Positions 38,935-51,040 of a stretch of 64,000 nt of DNA are shown in pieces; positions within the stretch are counted from its first letter, which is position 1, and every line of letters starts with the position of its first letter. The position numbers were made by a program, and so were the translations under genes. The notes beneath the pieces are model-generated. The model searched no databases. It was not told the DNA's origin and worked only from the letters and a program-made list of their open reading frames with translations. Source of the stretch: Zeugodacus cucurbitae (Eukaryota > Arthropoda > Insecta > Diptera > Tephritidae); the NCBI RefSeq assembly GCF_028554725.1, contig NC_071667.1:53561501-53625500 (forward strand), in the 5' to 3' direction.

Positions 38935-39801
38935 GGGTGATCCAAGCAGAGATATCTGTTGCAATAGCCTTTTTATGACAAATCACGCGTGAGTCGTGTC
39001 AAGATGTCATGTTCGATCGCAGCAACTCGGACTGGCGCATTGAACGAATTGGGGCGTACAAAATACAGGTTTTGCAAGAACTGAAGCCGCTGGACCATTC
39101 CAACCGACATCGCTTCGCTCTATAGGTTCTTGAAAAGTTCCAAAAAGATCCGACGTTTCCGAGCCTAATTATTTATATTCAGCGATTAGGCCGATTTCTG
39201 GCTCAATGAGTATGTAAACAAGCAAAATTGCAGCATTCGGGAGCTGCCATTTCATTCAGATTCAAATTTCTTCGAAAAATTATACCAGTGAGGACTTAAC
39301 CGTCAATGACGACTGTTATCGCGCCATAATAGCCAACCATGTGATGCATAAAATTGAAGCTTGTGATCTCGGCGACATTTGGTTTCGACGAGACGGCGCC
39401 TCTTCCAACAAATTGCATAAATCAATGGATTTGTTGAGAAATCACTTCGATGAGCTGATCATTTCACGTTTTGGGCCAATCGATTTGTTACCAAGATCGT
39501 GTGAGATCACACCGTAAGACTTTTTCCTGTGAGGATATTGTCTATGCGGACAATCCCATTTCGATTCAGGGATTGGAGCAAAACACCACGCGTGTCTTTC
39601 GCTGTTACCAGTCGAAATGCTCTAACGAGTCATGGAAAAATGAGCTCAACGGATGGACCAATTGAGACGTAGTCGCGGCCAACATTTAAAAGAGATAATC
39701 TGCAAAAAATAAATGCCAAGTAATGTTCTTTCGAATGACTAAATTTGAATTTTCTGTGTTTTTTTCTTTAACAAAGTAGGGAACCTTGAAAGGAGCCACC
39801 C
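38935..39801 (+). mobile_element. Mariner/Tc1-type transposon fossil, TIR to TIR
   Basis: The left end GGGTGATCC at 38935 and the right end, whose reverse complement begins GGGTGGCTCC and ends at 39801, define an 867-base relic. Between them the plus strand gives decayed transposase pieces in order: 'YKIQVLQELKPLDHSNRHRF' near 39063, 'ADFWLNEYVNKQNCSI' near 39190 and 'TVNDDCYRAIIANHV' near 39300. Then come 'DIWFRRDGASSNKLHKSMDL' near 39375 and 'ISRFGPIDLLPRSCEITP' near 39460. Last is 'RMDQLRRSRGQHLKEIICKK' ending near 39716. Several stop codons and frame shifts interrupt it. The first catalytic Asp region (SDEAHF) is mutated and the third Asp reads as Glu (SCEITP). It is far older than the 11.4- and 42.7-kb copies. 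Confidence 0.85.
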
Positions 39802-42735
39802 TTTTTATTTATGGGAAACTCATAACTGCGGAAGAAAAAATGTCATGTATTAATCAAATTAAATCAATCAGCCTTGTGGGATTATACCAATTTACACACT
39901 TTTCTATCGATTATTATTATAGACACACCAAAATATACCAGGAAAAAGGGTTCAACACAAATTCACCGGAGTCTATTTACTATTTGGATTTATGTTACTT
40001 TCAGTCTGTATATCGCTAACCTTTGGTTGGCTAGCCAAAAAAAATATACAAATATCATATACAAACATAACTTTTCCCCAAATAAATTTGAGAAAAAATC
40101 AACATCGAGCTCCCGGTAAGGCGCTGGTCAAATAAGATTTCGCACCATTACCACTTTCCAATTGGCAATAAGCATTTACCCAAAACGCAAAGACAACCGA
40201 AATCTCACCAGCAAACGAAGTGCTGCTATGCAATTTCACACGACAACAACAACAGCAATGGGTAATACCAAAAAAGGTGAAATGCACATACATACAAACA
40301 CATGCGTATAAGTAAGTGAAGGCATGTGACCAAACAGAATTTTGTCCAAACTTTCTAACGCTACCGCTACGCAGGAGCAGCGATGCTGCCCGAAATGGTC
40401 AAGAGCGAGCAAGTTCGGCCACTTGTGGCCAAAGCTGCGGACATGTGTGGAATTATGCATATGCTAAGTGTTTGTATGTGCGATTTTGCGGTCCAGCGGC
40501 GAAAGAGTAACGGTAGTTAAATTTAATGGCCAATCGTAAATCAAGATTACCTTTGCAGTGAAATGTGAATGTTGTTACCTAATAAACAACAATGGCAAAT
40601 AAAAGCAATAACAACAACACACAAAGCGAAGCACTAACGACATTTAAAATAATCAAAATAAACGAAAAGTTCAGCAGAAAATGCACAACAAAAACAAAAA
40701 TATTATGTGAACGCAAATCTGTTGGTTGTGCTGAAAGTGTAGCTTAGCAACAACAAAAGCAAAATATAGTAAAAAATAAATTTTCTAGTACCGTTGAGGT
40801 GCTGAACCAAAGCAACGCTGTTTTCCACCAAAAAACAACAAAAATAAATGTACCACAATAAAATTGCACACACACACGTATAGAGAAAAGTAAATTAAGA
40901 ACTCAAGCCGGTTGTGTGTTGAAAAATGGTAGAAGAAGCATAAATAAGCAGACAGCTTCCCAACAACCCAACCGCCTATAAACAAAAGATCGGGCGACCA
41001 AAGCAGAGTACCGCTATAAAAAATGAAGCGTTCACGTGTTAAATAAACGAAAAAGTGCCAAAACAACAATAAAAACAAAATGAAAACTTTTGACCAACTA
41101 ACTTTTACATCAAACAATGTGCCTCCATACATACACACACATAGGCGAAGCGTGAAAAATAGCGTTCACCGCGTTCACCTAGAATGCGAAGCGAAGCGCA
41201 GCCGCGCCAAACAAATAAACAAAACATCACACACATCGTAGCGTCGATTATACAACAACGAAAAAAAGGTAAAGGCGTCTAATGTCATAGTTGTTAGAAT
41301 GTAAAGTCAGCCAAGATCATTTGAGTCAAAGAACAAAAAAGAACAAACAACAATAAATGAAAACAAATTATAAAAACAAACAACCAAAATTTCAATGAAA
41401 GAATGGAGAAGAGAAAGGCCAAATAATTTGTTTTCCTACCGTCCAGCAGCCAAGCTTTACAGTGTTTCACACTCGTGTGGGAGAATCGAAAAAATTGTCT
41501 ACTAGGAATATATTTGCCCAAAATTATAATGAAAACTTTCATTCTGAATCGGTTGTTAATATGAGACAACCGCCTCGAGAGTGTTTAATCAAGATAACCC
41601 TAAGTTCATCGATAGCAATACCTGAACTTAGTTCAATCTTTTACAATCAATCAGCGGATCAGATGAGTTTGATTTTTTGTGGTATGTCTGTACTAATTTG
41701 CTTTGTAGTCCACCCTATGGATGTTAACTTAGAGTCGGAGAAAAACTTCAGCAGTTCATGTTTCTACTTTGATCATCCTTAGAAATTAGTGTAACAATAC
41801 TAGTCTCTAGAACTGTCTCATTGTTTCCTTGACTGTTTCTAAACTTCCCTGCGAAATATCGTAATAATGCAGCAAACTCGAGTTAGTGGCGACTTCTCTA
41901 CCAGGATTTCTAGCATACCTACTTTGATTCCAGATGGGAACTTTTTATAGTTATCTCAATCTAGTTCCAGTTTCTTTACAATGACATTTAATCACGCAAG
42001 CACTTTAAAGAGAATTGCTTCTCTTAGCTTTTTACCAATTAAAATAGCGAGAAACCAAGGGAGTAAAAAATATTTACGTTTTATTTTACCCTAAAGGAAG
42101 ATATTATTTCAATGAGTGTGGCAATGAGAAGGCAAATACTATATATCGAAAATATTGAAGAATTCCTTATAAAACGTACTTTATTTGTGGTCAAGACCTC
42201 AATCGTAAATTGAAAGAAATTGTATTCGAAAATCTTCGACAGAACAAATCAAGAAGATGATTTCGATTATAGTTATGAAACGACTTAGTAAACTCATATA
42301 TCGTATATATACGATATACGTTTATTGTCACCAGACTTCTACCAAAATTTCGAGTAGAGATCGAAAACGAGATTTGGCAACTGCTGATCCAGTATACTTA
42401 ATTGACGTTGTTACCGGCGAAGCCCCGTGCTTTAGTGACTATGTAGTCCAAGCTGCTCGACAATTCAATGAGTGGAGTCTACCAACAATGATAATGAATC
42501 TTTTTAGTAACCTAAGACTACCTAACTACTCGAATGAATCTCGTGATCCCAGGGTCCCGAGACTACTAGGGTCCCGAGACAACAAGGGAGCCATCTCAGT
42601 TAATGCACTTTGTTCAAATAAAGTAATTTGATCTACTATTTATTGTTGCTGTTGGTTAGAAGTTTGTCATAGTCTAAATTAATGACCAAAAACATTTTTA
42701 TTTGCCAAAGAGAAAACAATTCGCCAGTCATTCTA
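39802..42735. other. Non-coding DNA, no gene recognised
   Basis: AT-rich DNA with A-rich and CAA-rich tracts at 40560-41400. A perfect 22-base palindrome of TATATCGTA type lies at 42297-42318. A 17-base tandem duplication (AGGGTCCCGAGAC core, copies at 42551 and 42568) is also present. The short frames have no recognisable features. Confidence 0.5.
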
Positions 42736-43545
42736 AAGGGTGATTTTTTAAGAGCTTGATAACTTTTTAAAAAAAAAAAACGCATAAAATTTGCAAAATC
42801 TCATCGGTTCTTTATTTGAAACGTTAGATTGGTTCATGACATTTACTTTTTGAAGATAATTTCATTTAAATGTTGTCTTCCAAAGCTGGAATAGTTGCTG
42901 GCTTATTTCTGTAGACTTTAGACTTGACGTAGCCCCACAAAAAATAGTCTAAAGGCGTTAAATCGCATGATCTTGGTGGCCAACTTACGGGTCCATTTCT
43001 TGAGATGAATTGTTCTCCGAAGTTTTCCCTCAAAATGGCCATAGAATCGCGAGCTGTGTGGCATGTAGCGCCATCTTGTTGAAACCACATGTCAACCAAG
43101 TTCAGTTCTTCCATTTTTGGCAACAAAAAGTTTGTTAGCATCGAACGATAGCGATCGCCATTCACCGTAACGTTGCGTCCAACAGCATCTTTGAAAAAAT
43201 ACGGTCCAATGATTCCACCAGCGTACAAACCACACCAAACAGTGCATTTTTCGGGATGCATGGGCAGTTCTTGAACGGCTTCTGGTTGCTCTTCACCCCA
43301 AATGCGGCAATTTTGCTTATTTACGTAGCCATTCAACCAGAAATGAGCCTCATCGCTGAACAAAATTTGTCGATAAAAAAGCGGATTTTCTGCCAACTTT
43401 TCTAGGGCCCATTCACTGAAAATTCGACGTTGTGGCAGATCGTTCGGCTTCAGTTCTTGCACGAGCTGTATTTTATACGGTTTTACACCAAGATCTTTGC
43501 GTAAAATCTTCCATGTGGTCGAATTTAATCTCTTCATTGAACCAG
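42736..43545 (-). mobile_element. Mariner/Tc1-type transposon, truncated sister of the 11.4-kb copy
   Basis: The left end is the same as in the 11.4-kb element: TA then AAGGGTGATTTTTTAAGAGC. The shared parts match almost base for base, with a few differences such as GACTTTAGAC for GGCTTTAGAC. Two things differ. First, the stretch between two copies of AAATGTTG (11565 and 11665 in the other element), 100 bases, is missing here at 42868-42875, removing the transposase C-terminus. Second, this copy keeps the linker region that the other has lost (for example 'STTWKILRKDLGVKPYKIQL'). It stops near 43545 without the N-terminal helix-turn-helix region and without a right TIR. It is dead and probably not mobilisable. 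Confidence 0.88.
42866..43540 (-). pseudogene. Mariner-type transposase, linker and catalytic core, C-terminus deleted
   Basis: The frame covers about 225 family residues. It runs from 'STTWKILRKDLGVK' through 'ELKPNDLPQRRIFSEWALEK', 'FSDEAHFWLNGYVNKQN', 'WFQQDGATCHTA' and 'CDLTPLDYFLWGYVKSKVY' to 'PATIPALEDNI' and a premature stop. All three catalytic Asp are kept. The residues upstream of 'LNSTTW' (MGKVIFTLHSHDAPTGSMK) do not look like this family, so the reading frame probably extends into flanking DNA there. The C-terminal about 50 residues are lost through the 100-base deletion and the frame shift it causes. Confidence 0.85.
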
Positions 43546-46500
43546 TCGGCGCGTCGTGTGAATGAAGTGTAAAAATAACTTTACCCAATTTTCCTCACAC
43601 AATGGTGCGAGTTCTAAGCAATTCTTACTTTTCACCTACTGCGGATTTTCTTTTCTCCACACTTCATCACATATAGCATCTTCTTGTTTTGTTACAAACG
43701 CGCTTATCTTTATATCTTGTGATTCTCCAAGCTTTCTTCTTTTTATGTCTTCAATTTTATTTAAATGAGCAACTAAAGTTGATCGTGCACCAACGAACTC
43801 AGTGAGGCCAGTCGGTTACAGTGCTGATCGCGTGCGAGCGGTTTATAAACATTGGGACGCATTTCGATAAAGCGCGGGCAGAAAAAATGCTTCAAAGAAA
43901 AAAATGTAAGAATCGTAAATTGCCTCTTTGTCGTGTAAAATATTTTTTATTTAACGCTACTGCTTTTGTTTTATAAACTTTAAAGATCTCCTGAAGTTTA
44001 TTTTCCATAGTAAGCTCATTTTGGGTGCACTTTTTTTACTGCAAACTGTTCGCGAATTCAAAGTTGGCTACTACAGTTAAGAGAAAAAAGTAATTTCGTG
44101 CGGAAATTGAGCTAATTGATCGTTAACTTGAGCGCTCAGTAAAAACTAACGAAATTATAGCGCTCGCGATTGCTATCTCGTTCAACGCGATGTTGATGAA
44201 CGCTGCGTTGGTGATCATCACAATGCTTACGGTACACTTCCTTCCTAACCACGACGACCGACTCTTGGCTCATTCAACATCTGTGGTCCAGAAACGCTTT
44301 TTCACATTTTTAATTTTTTCATTGTTTATTTGTTGATTTCTTTTTGCTTGGCCGCGATTAGAGTTGGCTTCGCTTTTAATGGCATCCCCCTAATTCACGG
44401 AATCTGGCTTTAGTGCTGTGTGTGCCCTTTTGTGCTCTTTGTGTTTGAGTTAATTCGAAAATGTAGTGAATTGTCAATATAAATTTGTCTTATTTGTTTG
44501 GACAACTAAATTACGCTCGTTAAAAATGTAATTAAATTGCTGCAAAGGGGAAAAATGTTGCAGAGTTTGCTCAACAAGAAATTACCAAATTTGGGCTAAC
44601 AATCTAAGCAATTCAACATTTTCGCCGAATTTGTACTGAAATTACGACTTCGTGAACTGTTGCATATTTAATCTGCTTCGTTTTGTTAGCGAACATTTTA
44701 CTATTTTACTTATTTACTTCGTTTTGTTGTTGAAGCTGTACAAGGCTTTCGCCAAAAAAGGAATGGTGTCGGGTCGCCAATCTTTGAACAGTGGAATCCC
44801 CGAGTTCGTACGAGTTATGTAGACCCACTTGGTGGCTTTCAAGGCTTTATTATTTACAACAAATAAAAAAACTGTTCTCGTTCTCTCATCTATCTAGTTG
44901 AGTCAGAGTATTAACTGGAACTTTCTACAAGTCTTCAATTCAGAGACACGTACGGCTCCATTAGATATGCAAGATCGCTCCGCTAATTCAAGGTTCGTTT
45001 GACAAAATATACATTGTAGGAACACCTCAGGTCTTAGAACACTAATGCAGCCCGTATACACCAAATTACTTTGGGAAAGTGTGAAAGTAGACAGTTTATG
45101 TTTCGACCTTTAGGAAAGAATGTTTTCGGTAGCATGATAGCTTATTCGGGGTGCTAACCTCAATACTAATTTAGCTGGTTTGCAGCGGTTCGTCCGATTC
45201 AAAGTAGGTATCCTCAATGACCTTCCAAAGACAGTTCAGTATTATTTAAACTATTTAAGTTGTATCCTAAATCCCGATTAGGGCCTAATTTCTGTCGATT
45301 TTCTCTTAATTAATGCATATACCTCGGAGGAAGACCTATTTATGGGGTCAAGCTCAATGTAAAACACCATATAAATCGGTCCCGTTAATTACTTTTGTCC
45401 AACTGAAGCAAAAAGTAATTGATGCAAGTATTTGTAACAAATCACGTCTACAACAATCCATAAATTAACACCCAAGTATTATTAAATTAATAATTAATTA
45501 ATGCGACTAATTAACAGCACTTGGACGACGTGCTTGACACTATCAGCAAACATCGGCAACAAAAACAAAAACAAGCTAGTGAGGAAAAGAAACGACGAAA
45601 GACGCCACTCATTACACCCAACAGACAACATTAAATATATAAATATTATAAGCGGGTTTTATCAGTGCAACTGTCAACGCAGGCGATAAATTCAGCACTC
45701 CTGTTTGGCTGCTTTCAACACGAGCAGTTAGAATGCAAGCAGCGACGAGTAATTGAATGTACGAGGTCCAGCGGAGCTGAAATGTCCCAGGTGACGTTTC
45801 GCAATACAGCTATGAAGTAGCGTTGGTAGAAAGTTGTAGTTGTTTGTGGCAAAAGTTGGCCTTACATCATAGAAGTCACTTGCCACAACCAGGCGCTGTA
45901 GCAGCAACGACGAAGTGAATCATCTGCCACATGTGGATGGGAGGTAGAAGAGGATGATGAGTGCAAGCACGGATAGCAGCGCAAAATGCGAATGCGACCC
46001 TGCAAGCGTAATGATCACGCGGCGAGCGGCGTACAAAACTAACGAGCTTGCAACTTGCAGCTACATATCTAACAGCAATTGTTGCATGCCGCTTTGTTGT
46101 TATTGTTTTTTGATGAAGTGAATTGCACCAGTTTTCCACAATTGTATCATTTCTTTGTGCGTCTCTGACTCAATTCTAACTGCTTTGCAATGCAACGTGC
46201 CGTTGAGGCATGCAACAGTTACGTTGCAACTGTTGTTACATGCACACGGAGTGGAGAGTCTAACTGACAAGTGAATTCGCTACTTTCAATACACGAACAC
46301 TAGACAAACGGATGAAATGAGATGAAGCGACTCTCACACACAGAGCTGCAGAGTCACACAAGCTCACCTCAATCCATCTCTCGCCGCCTTCCTTCCTACC
46401 AGCCAGCCAGCCAGCTCACCCAACAAGTCGTCCAATTCGCTTACCATCAACTGGAGCAGCGCTTGCCACCGTTTTGGCCCCGTTTGTGCGCGCGCGAAGC

Positions 46501-47702
46501 TCACGATGCACGCTTTGAGATAGCGTCGCCGCATCTTTTGCAACAGAACTGGAATTGGAACTGGAGCACTTGAGTCAGCTTCGAGTGTGTTATGGCTGGC
46601 GCAACTGCAAAGTATCGTTGAATACTCCGCCTAAACGCTCTTCTGCCGCATGTAGGTCCACTTCATCTTTGTCTGCCACTTCCGCCAAAGTGCTGTTATG
46701 CTGCCACCAACAACAACAACAAATTTAGTCAAACACTTTTCGAAAACCAACTAGTTTTTGCTGAGGTTCCATTCGGCGCTGCCTTAATTAAACCATAAAT
46801 ATATATAAATGATGCCGTGATCGCGCGCATTGCATCACAATCAATCCAACGCCCAAACCGAGTCAAGCTCGGTCCATATTAAGTCAGACCCATACTCAAG
46901 CACACAAATATCTTCTGCCATTCTAAGTCAAGAATGTCGCCGCTTGTCGCAGTGAAATGCCACCATTTACAGGTTTATCTGTCACCCGTTGTGAGTGGCT
47001 TTCATAATATCATTGCTGTGCTCTGACATGCCATGCTATGCTATGTTGCTATGTGCGCATGTGCACATGGGTGCACCGGTGTTTAGGCGCAGCGCCGGGC
47101 GATCGACGGGAAGTCAAGTGATATTACCACATCATAAATGCGCCATGGAATGTGTGTATGTAAAAGTAACGGTGCATCAATGAAAGAGAAGTTAGGCTGA
47201 CAAGCTATTAGTAGCGATTAATGAAGATAGATGGTTGTACATATAGCAAGTGATAGGCGTTGGGTTAGCAACTCAATCGGATGAATGGTTGATGGTTGAG
47301 TGAACTGAAGGTTGGGTCTCTGAAACTGATGTTGAAAGAACCCAGAGAAGAGGTTGGAAATAACTTATGTACCAGCTTGATACCAAGATGGTTCAAACTC
47401 AATACTAAGAGCAACAATAAGAATATGGAAAATTAAATGTCTTAGGTATTTTGCAAATTAAGACAATACGCTTTCGAAATTGGGAACTTAATGTTCATAG
47501 GTCTGTCGCAGAACAATCTCATTTAGTGAAAAAATCAACTACGAAAATAAAAAAAAAAACAATATAATATAGATGGGCATTTGAGCATCTTAAATAAGCA
47601 ATTTGGAGATATTACTTCGAGATTTATTGCATCAGCGGAGAATATGTATTAAGAAACGATGTATAGAGTGTCTCCACTCTAATGTCGATAAATATGGTGT
47701 TT
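43546..47702. other. Non-coding DNA, no gene recognised
   Basis: Mixed composition. GC-richer patches occur at 43770-44420 and 45690-47180, with AT-rich DNA between them. At 46213-46235 there is an inverted repeat CAACAGTT-7-AACTGTTG. CCAG repeats lie at 46400-46416 and short GCTATG repeats near 47030. Open frames in the GC-richer patches (such as 46322-46573) lack recognisable features and I do not call them. Confidence 0.5.
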
Positions 47703-48345
47703 AAGGCCCTATAAAGTATATATATAAATGATCAGTATGTTGAACTGAGTCGATTTAGCCATGTCCGTCTGTATATATATAAACTAGTCCTTCAGTTTTT
47801 AAGATATCGTTTTGAAATTTTACAGATGTTATTTTCTCTTCAAGAAGCTGTTCATTTGTCGGAACTGTCGATATCTGAACACTATATCATATAGCTGCCA
47901 TACAAACTGAACGATCGGAATCAAGGGCTTGTATGGAAAACTTCCGCATTTTACTACATATCTTCGCGAAACTTGGTGTGAGTTATTGCTCATAGAAATA
48001 ATTCAATCTCCGAAAAAATTTTTCAGATCGGTTCACTATAGCATATAGCTGCTTTACAAACCGAACGATCGGTATCAATGGCTTGTATGGAAAATTTTCG
48101 CATTTGACATGGTATCTTCACGAAATTTGACATGGTTTACATGACATGGATCTATTTTCTTTATTAAATAACCTTAATGTTTCTAGCCAACAACCCGGCT
48201 AAAAAGAACTATTAAAATGTTTTCTTTTTTTTACTTACTTTTTCTTACGTCTTTAGATTTGCTTAAACACATAGTTACTAAAAGAAATGCACCTGTGAAG
48301 GGTATATTAGCTTCGGTACAGCCGAAGTTAACGTTTTTTCTTGTT
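47703..48345 (-). repeat. Interspersed repeat, copy A (inverted relative to copy B)
   Basis: Read on the minus strand this begins AACAAGAAAAAACG (48345) and passes the hairpin CTTCGG-TACAG-CCGAAG (48311-48327). It ends at 'CTTTATAGGGCCTT' (47703). It matches copy B at 51.04 kb nearly throughout, including an unusual internal piece with 'AGCCGGGTTGTTGGCTAGAA'. Inside, two related units of roughly 190 bases (each with 'CCGATCGTTC(A/G)GTTTGTA' and 'GCAGCTATATG') follow each other. Copy A lacks the 'GACGTTTCCTTCTGGGTGTT' end of copy B. No protein is encoded. From memory the family is a common tephritid non-coding repeat. A Helitron-like or other rolling-circle origin is possible because of the terminal hairpin, but unproven. 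Confidence 0.7.
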
Positions 48346-51040
48346 TTTTTTTTTTTTAACAAAACGAAATTATCGATAGCAATCGATATCGACGAATCTT
48401 GGCTCATCATGTCTATCTGAAAATCTATGGAAGGACCGTGACCGTTTCAAAACAGGCATGCCTAGCTGCGAATCGAACTATTTCTGTCTAGTCTAGTCCT
48501 AAAAAGATAAATACTTCAACACTCTTCACTCTTCTTCAATAATCGAAGAAAAATACAAATCATTTAGTTTAACATTTCCGCTTCAAGATCGAATTTGATG
48601 TTCTCATACCAATACATTGTCATAAAAAACGGAACAACAAACTCAAAGCAGTTGATGTACGATTCGTGTGCTTCCTGCGAAGAACAAGCGTAGGATAAAT
48701 ACATAAACAATAATAACAACAACAAGAATAGTAAATGAAATCAGCTTGGCTGTCATCATCATTGCAAGCAACACAAAATTCTATCGGGTAAAAAAAAAGC
48801 CAAAACCACATAGTTACTTTAGTAAAAGTTGCTGCTGATTCACCATCAACATTGCAGCATTGCCAATGCAACATGAATGCAACAATTTTAATTAAGTCGT
48901 CAATTTCCGCTTCATCATATGCATAATTAAGCCAAACCGAATGCTGATGAACCATGTAAAGACAAATAGAAAAGTGCGGAAAGGAGTTAAAAATGAAAAT
49001 AAATTATTGCAAATAGGTAACTTGCTTACAATTTCCCCCATAAAAACATATATGTTTATAAACATGTTGCAGCAGAAAGTTTGCGTGTTACCGCATTAAA
49101 GCACAGAGCTCTCTGGGCTGTGGGTAGACACTTGAGGAAATGTTCTGATTTTCTAACAAAAAAGTAGATTGCAAATGCTCTGAGCTAGTGACAGCAGAGC
49201 CTACAGCAATAACAACAACAGTAGGTGGAAAAGTTGCTGGAAAAAATAATAATATACGTACATACAGGCTTGAGACGCGGAGAAAGAGATTCACGTCTGT
49301 AGAAACTAGCAGGATACCGCGGTGGAGACAAGTCAAATAATCAAGCAACCAACCTAACTGTCGACAAAAGTTATGCAAGTGTGTTTGTATATATTATTGT
49401 ATGTGAGGCTTTCCAACATTTCCACCAACATTGAAATGAAATATTCTAATGAGCACTTACGAGTTTAATATACTGTGTGGGTAATGTAATACTGTAAAAA
49501 CCTATCTAATAACAGCAACAACGCGCCGCAGCTCAGCAGTGAAGATAATGCTTATACTAGCAACAAAGTTAAGAAAGTTGAGTTGATGGCGATGAAGCAG
49601 CGCTAAGCAACATAAGCAAATAGCTGATGCTGCATGAAGGTGAATGCTTGAGTTTGTATATGTATGTAAATATGAATATCATTGTCCTATTTATAATGAA
49701 ATCAACTGGCTCCATATTGTGTAGCCTGGTTTTGTGGAGGAAATTGTTTTATCGAATGAATGGGTATTTGAGGTTAGATTAATTTAAACTTGAAGTTTAA
49801 AATTTCTAACGAAGACTTAAACTTGCCCTCAGCTCTCAAAAGCACTTATATATATTGGTTTTCAGACAAGGACAGAGTTGGGAGAAGTTTCTTACTGGTA
49901 CTCAACATTGAGTAGGGTCAGTACTTGGCTCGGTGGTCACTCTGTCAATGCATTTGTTTAAATACACAAAAAATTTGCCTCAGTTGCCTCTTTGGGCCTT
50001 CCTTAAGAGGTACCATCCGTAGAACTTAATCTAATCTAACTCGTCAATGTCCTTTAATATTTCAGAGGATCTAGAAGCAAGAAAATTATTCCTAACGAGT
50101 AACGAGTTTGAAAATTGATAATATAAGTCCAGGCGCTTGTCGGGTTTATCTGGTATCAGCGGTCTACATCAGATAAGTATCCACATTTTCTAGAAATCAA
50201 CCAACCACAAGACTAATTAGCATATGCATATTATATAATTTACTATTGTTTCAATAAATGACACCAAATCTTCTTCATTCCTATATTTACTCATTATCGA
50301 AATGAATATCGACCACACTTCCTGTCGAATTGTCGAAGAATTTGTTGAAGAACAGTAGTAACTTTGTTGCTATTTTTTCGAAGAAAAAGTGACAGTGGCA
50401 AAAATATCTCGAGAAAACTGGCACATTCAAATATATCTTGAAATATTAAATGAATCAGATAATTTCCACAATAAATGGTTATCGACTTTTAGTTGAATTT
50501 GCCACGAACTTGTTATGATTTCGTGTGTTTTCGGACCATTATTGAAAGCAAATTAATATTCCTTAGAATATCATAATGTTTATAATTGTTAGATTTAAGT
50601 TGAATGCTGACTAATATATTCAAATTATCTTCGCATATTCACATATTCCGTTAGTTATTATTTAGATTGTAATAAATACATTTAAAAGGAAATAACAAAA
50701 ATCGCATTTCCCCAATTATTTTATGCCTCTTTAGTATAATAATAATAGTCTAATAAGATGTGGATGCTTGGTCATTCGCACTGAAGCTGCTAATGTCTTT
50801 ATGAATAATACTGATGACAAAATAATAACTGGTACATTTGGCATGCCCAAAATAAATATTTATATGTACATACATGTCATCTAAAAAAAGTTGGCTTAAT
50901 TGCGTGTCTTAGCGATAGCGTTGTCCAAAAAATTATTATAAGTTGACACCTGATTCAACGACCTTTGAAAATATAACAAGTACATGTATTATTATAATAT
51001 CAGCAGAGTTTGTTAAATTATCAAGTTTGAGATTAGCTCA
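48346..51040. other. Spacer between the inverted repeat copies
   Basis: A T-rich tract (48346-48357) borders copy A. The rest is unremarkable AT-rich DNA with a GC-richer, AACAAC-containing patch at 48640-49380. No gene is recognised. Confidence 0.5.

Noticed and set aside
43771..43860. Second possible Inr/DPE promoter on the plus strand (CTCAGTG...GAGCGGTTTATAAAC)
   Set aside because: No initiator sits at the +28 distance from a DPE match; candidate A positions are off by several bases.
46213..46235. Inverted repeat CAACAGTT-7-AACTGTTG as a possible small hairpin RNA
   Set aside because: The stem is only 8 bases and the flanks do not extend pairing, so it is too short for a microRNA precursor.
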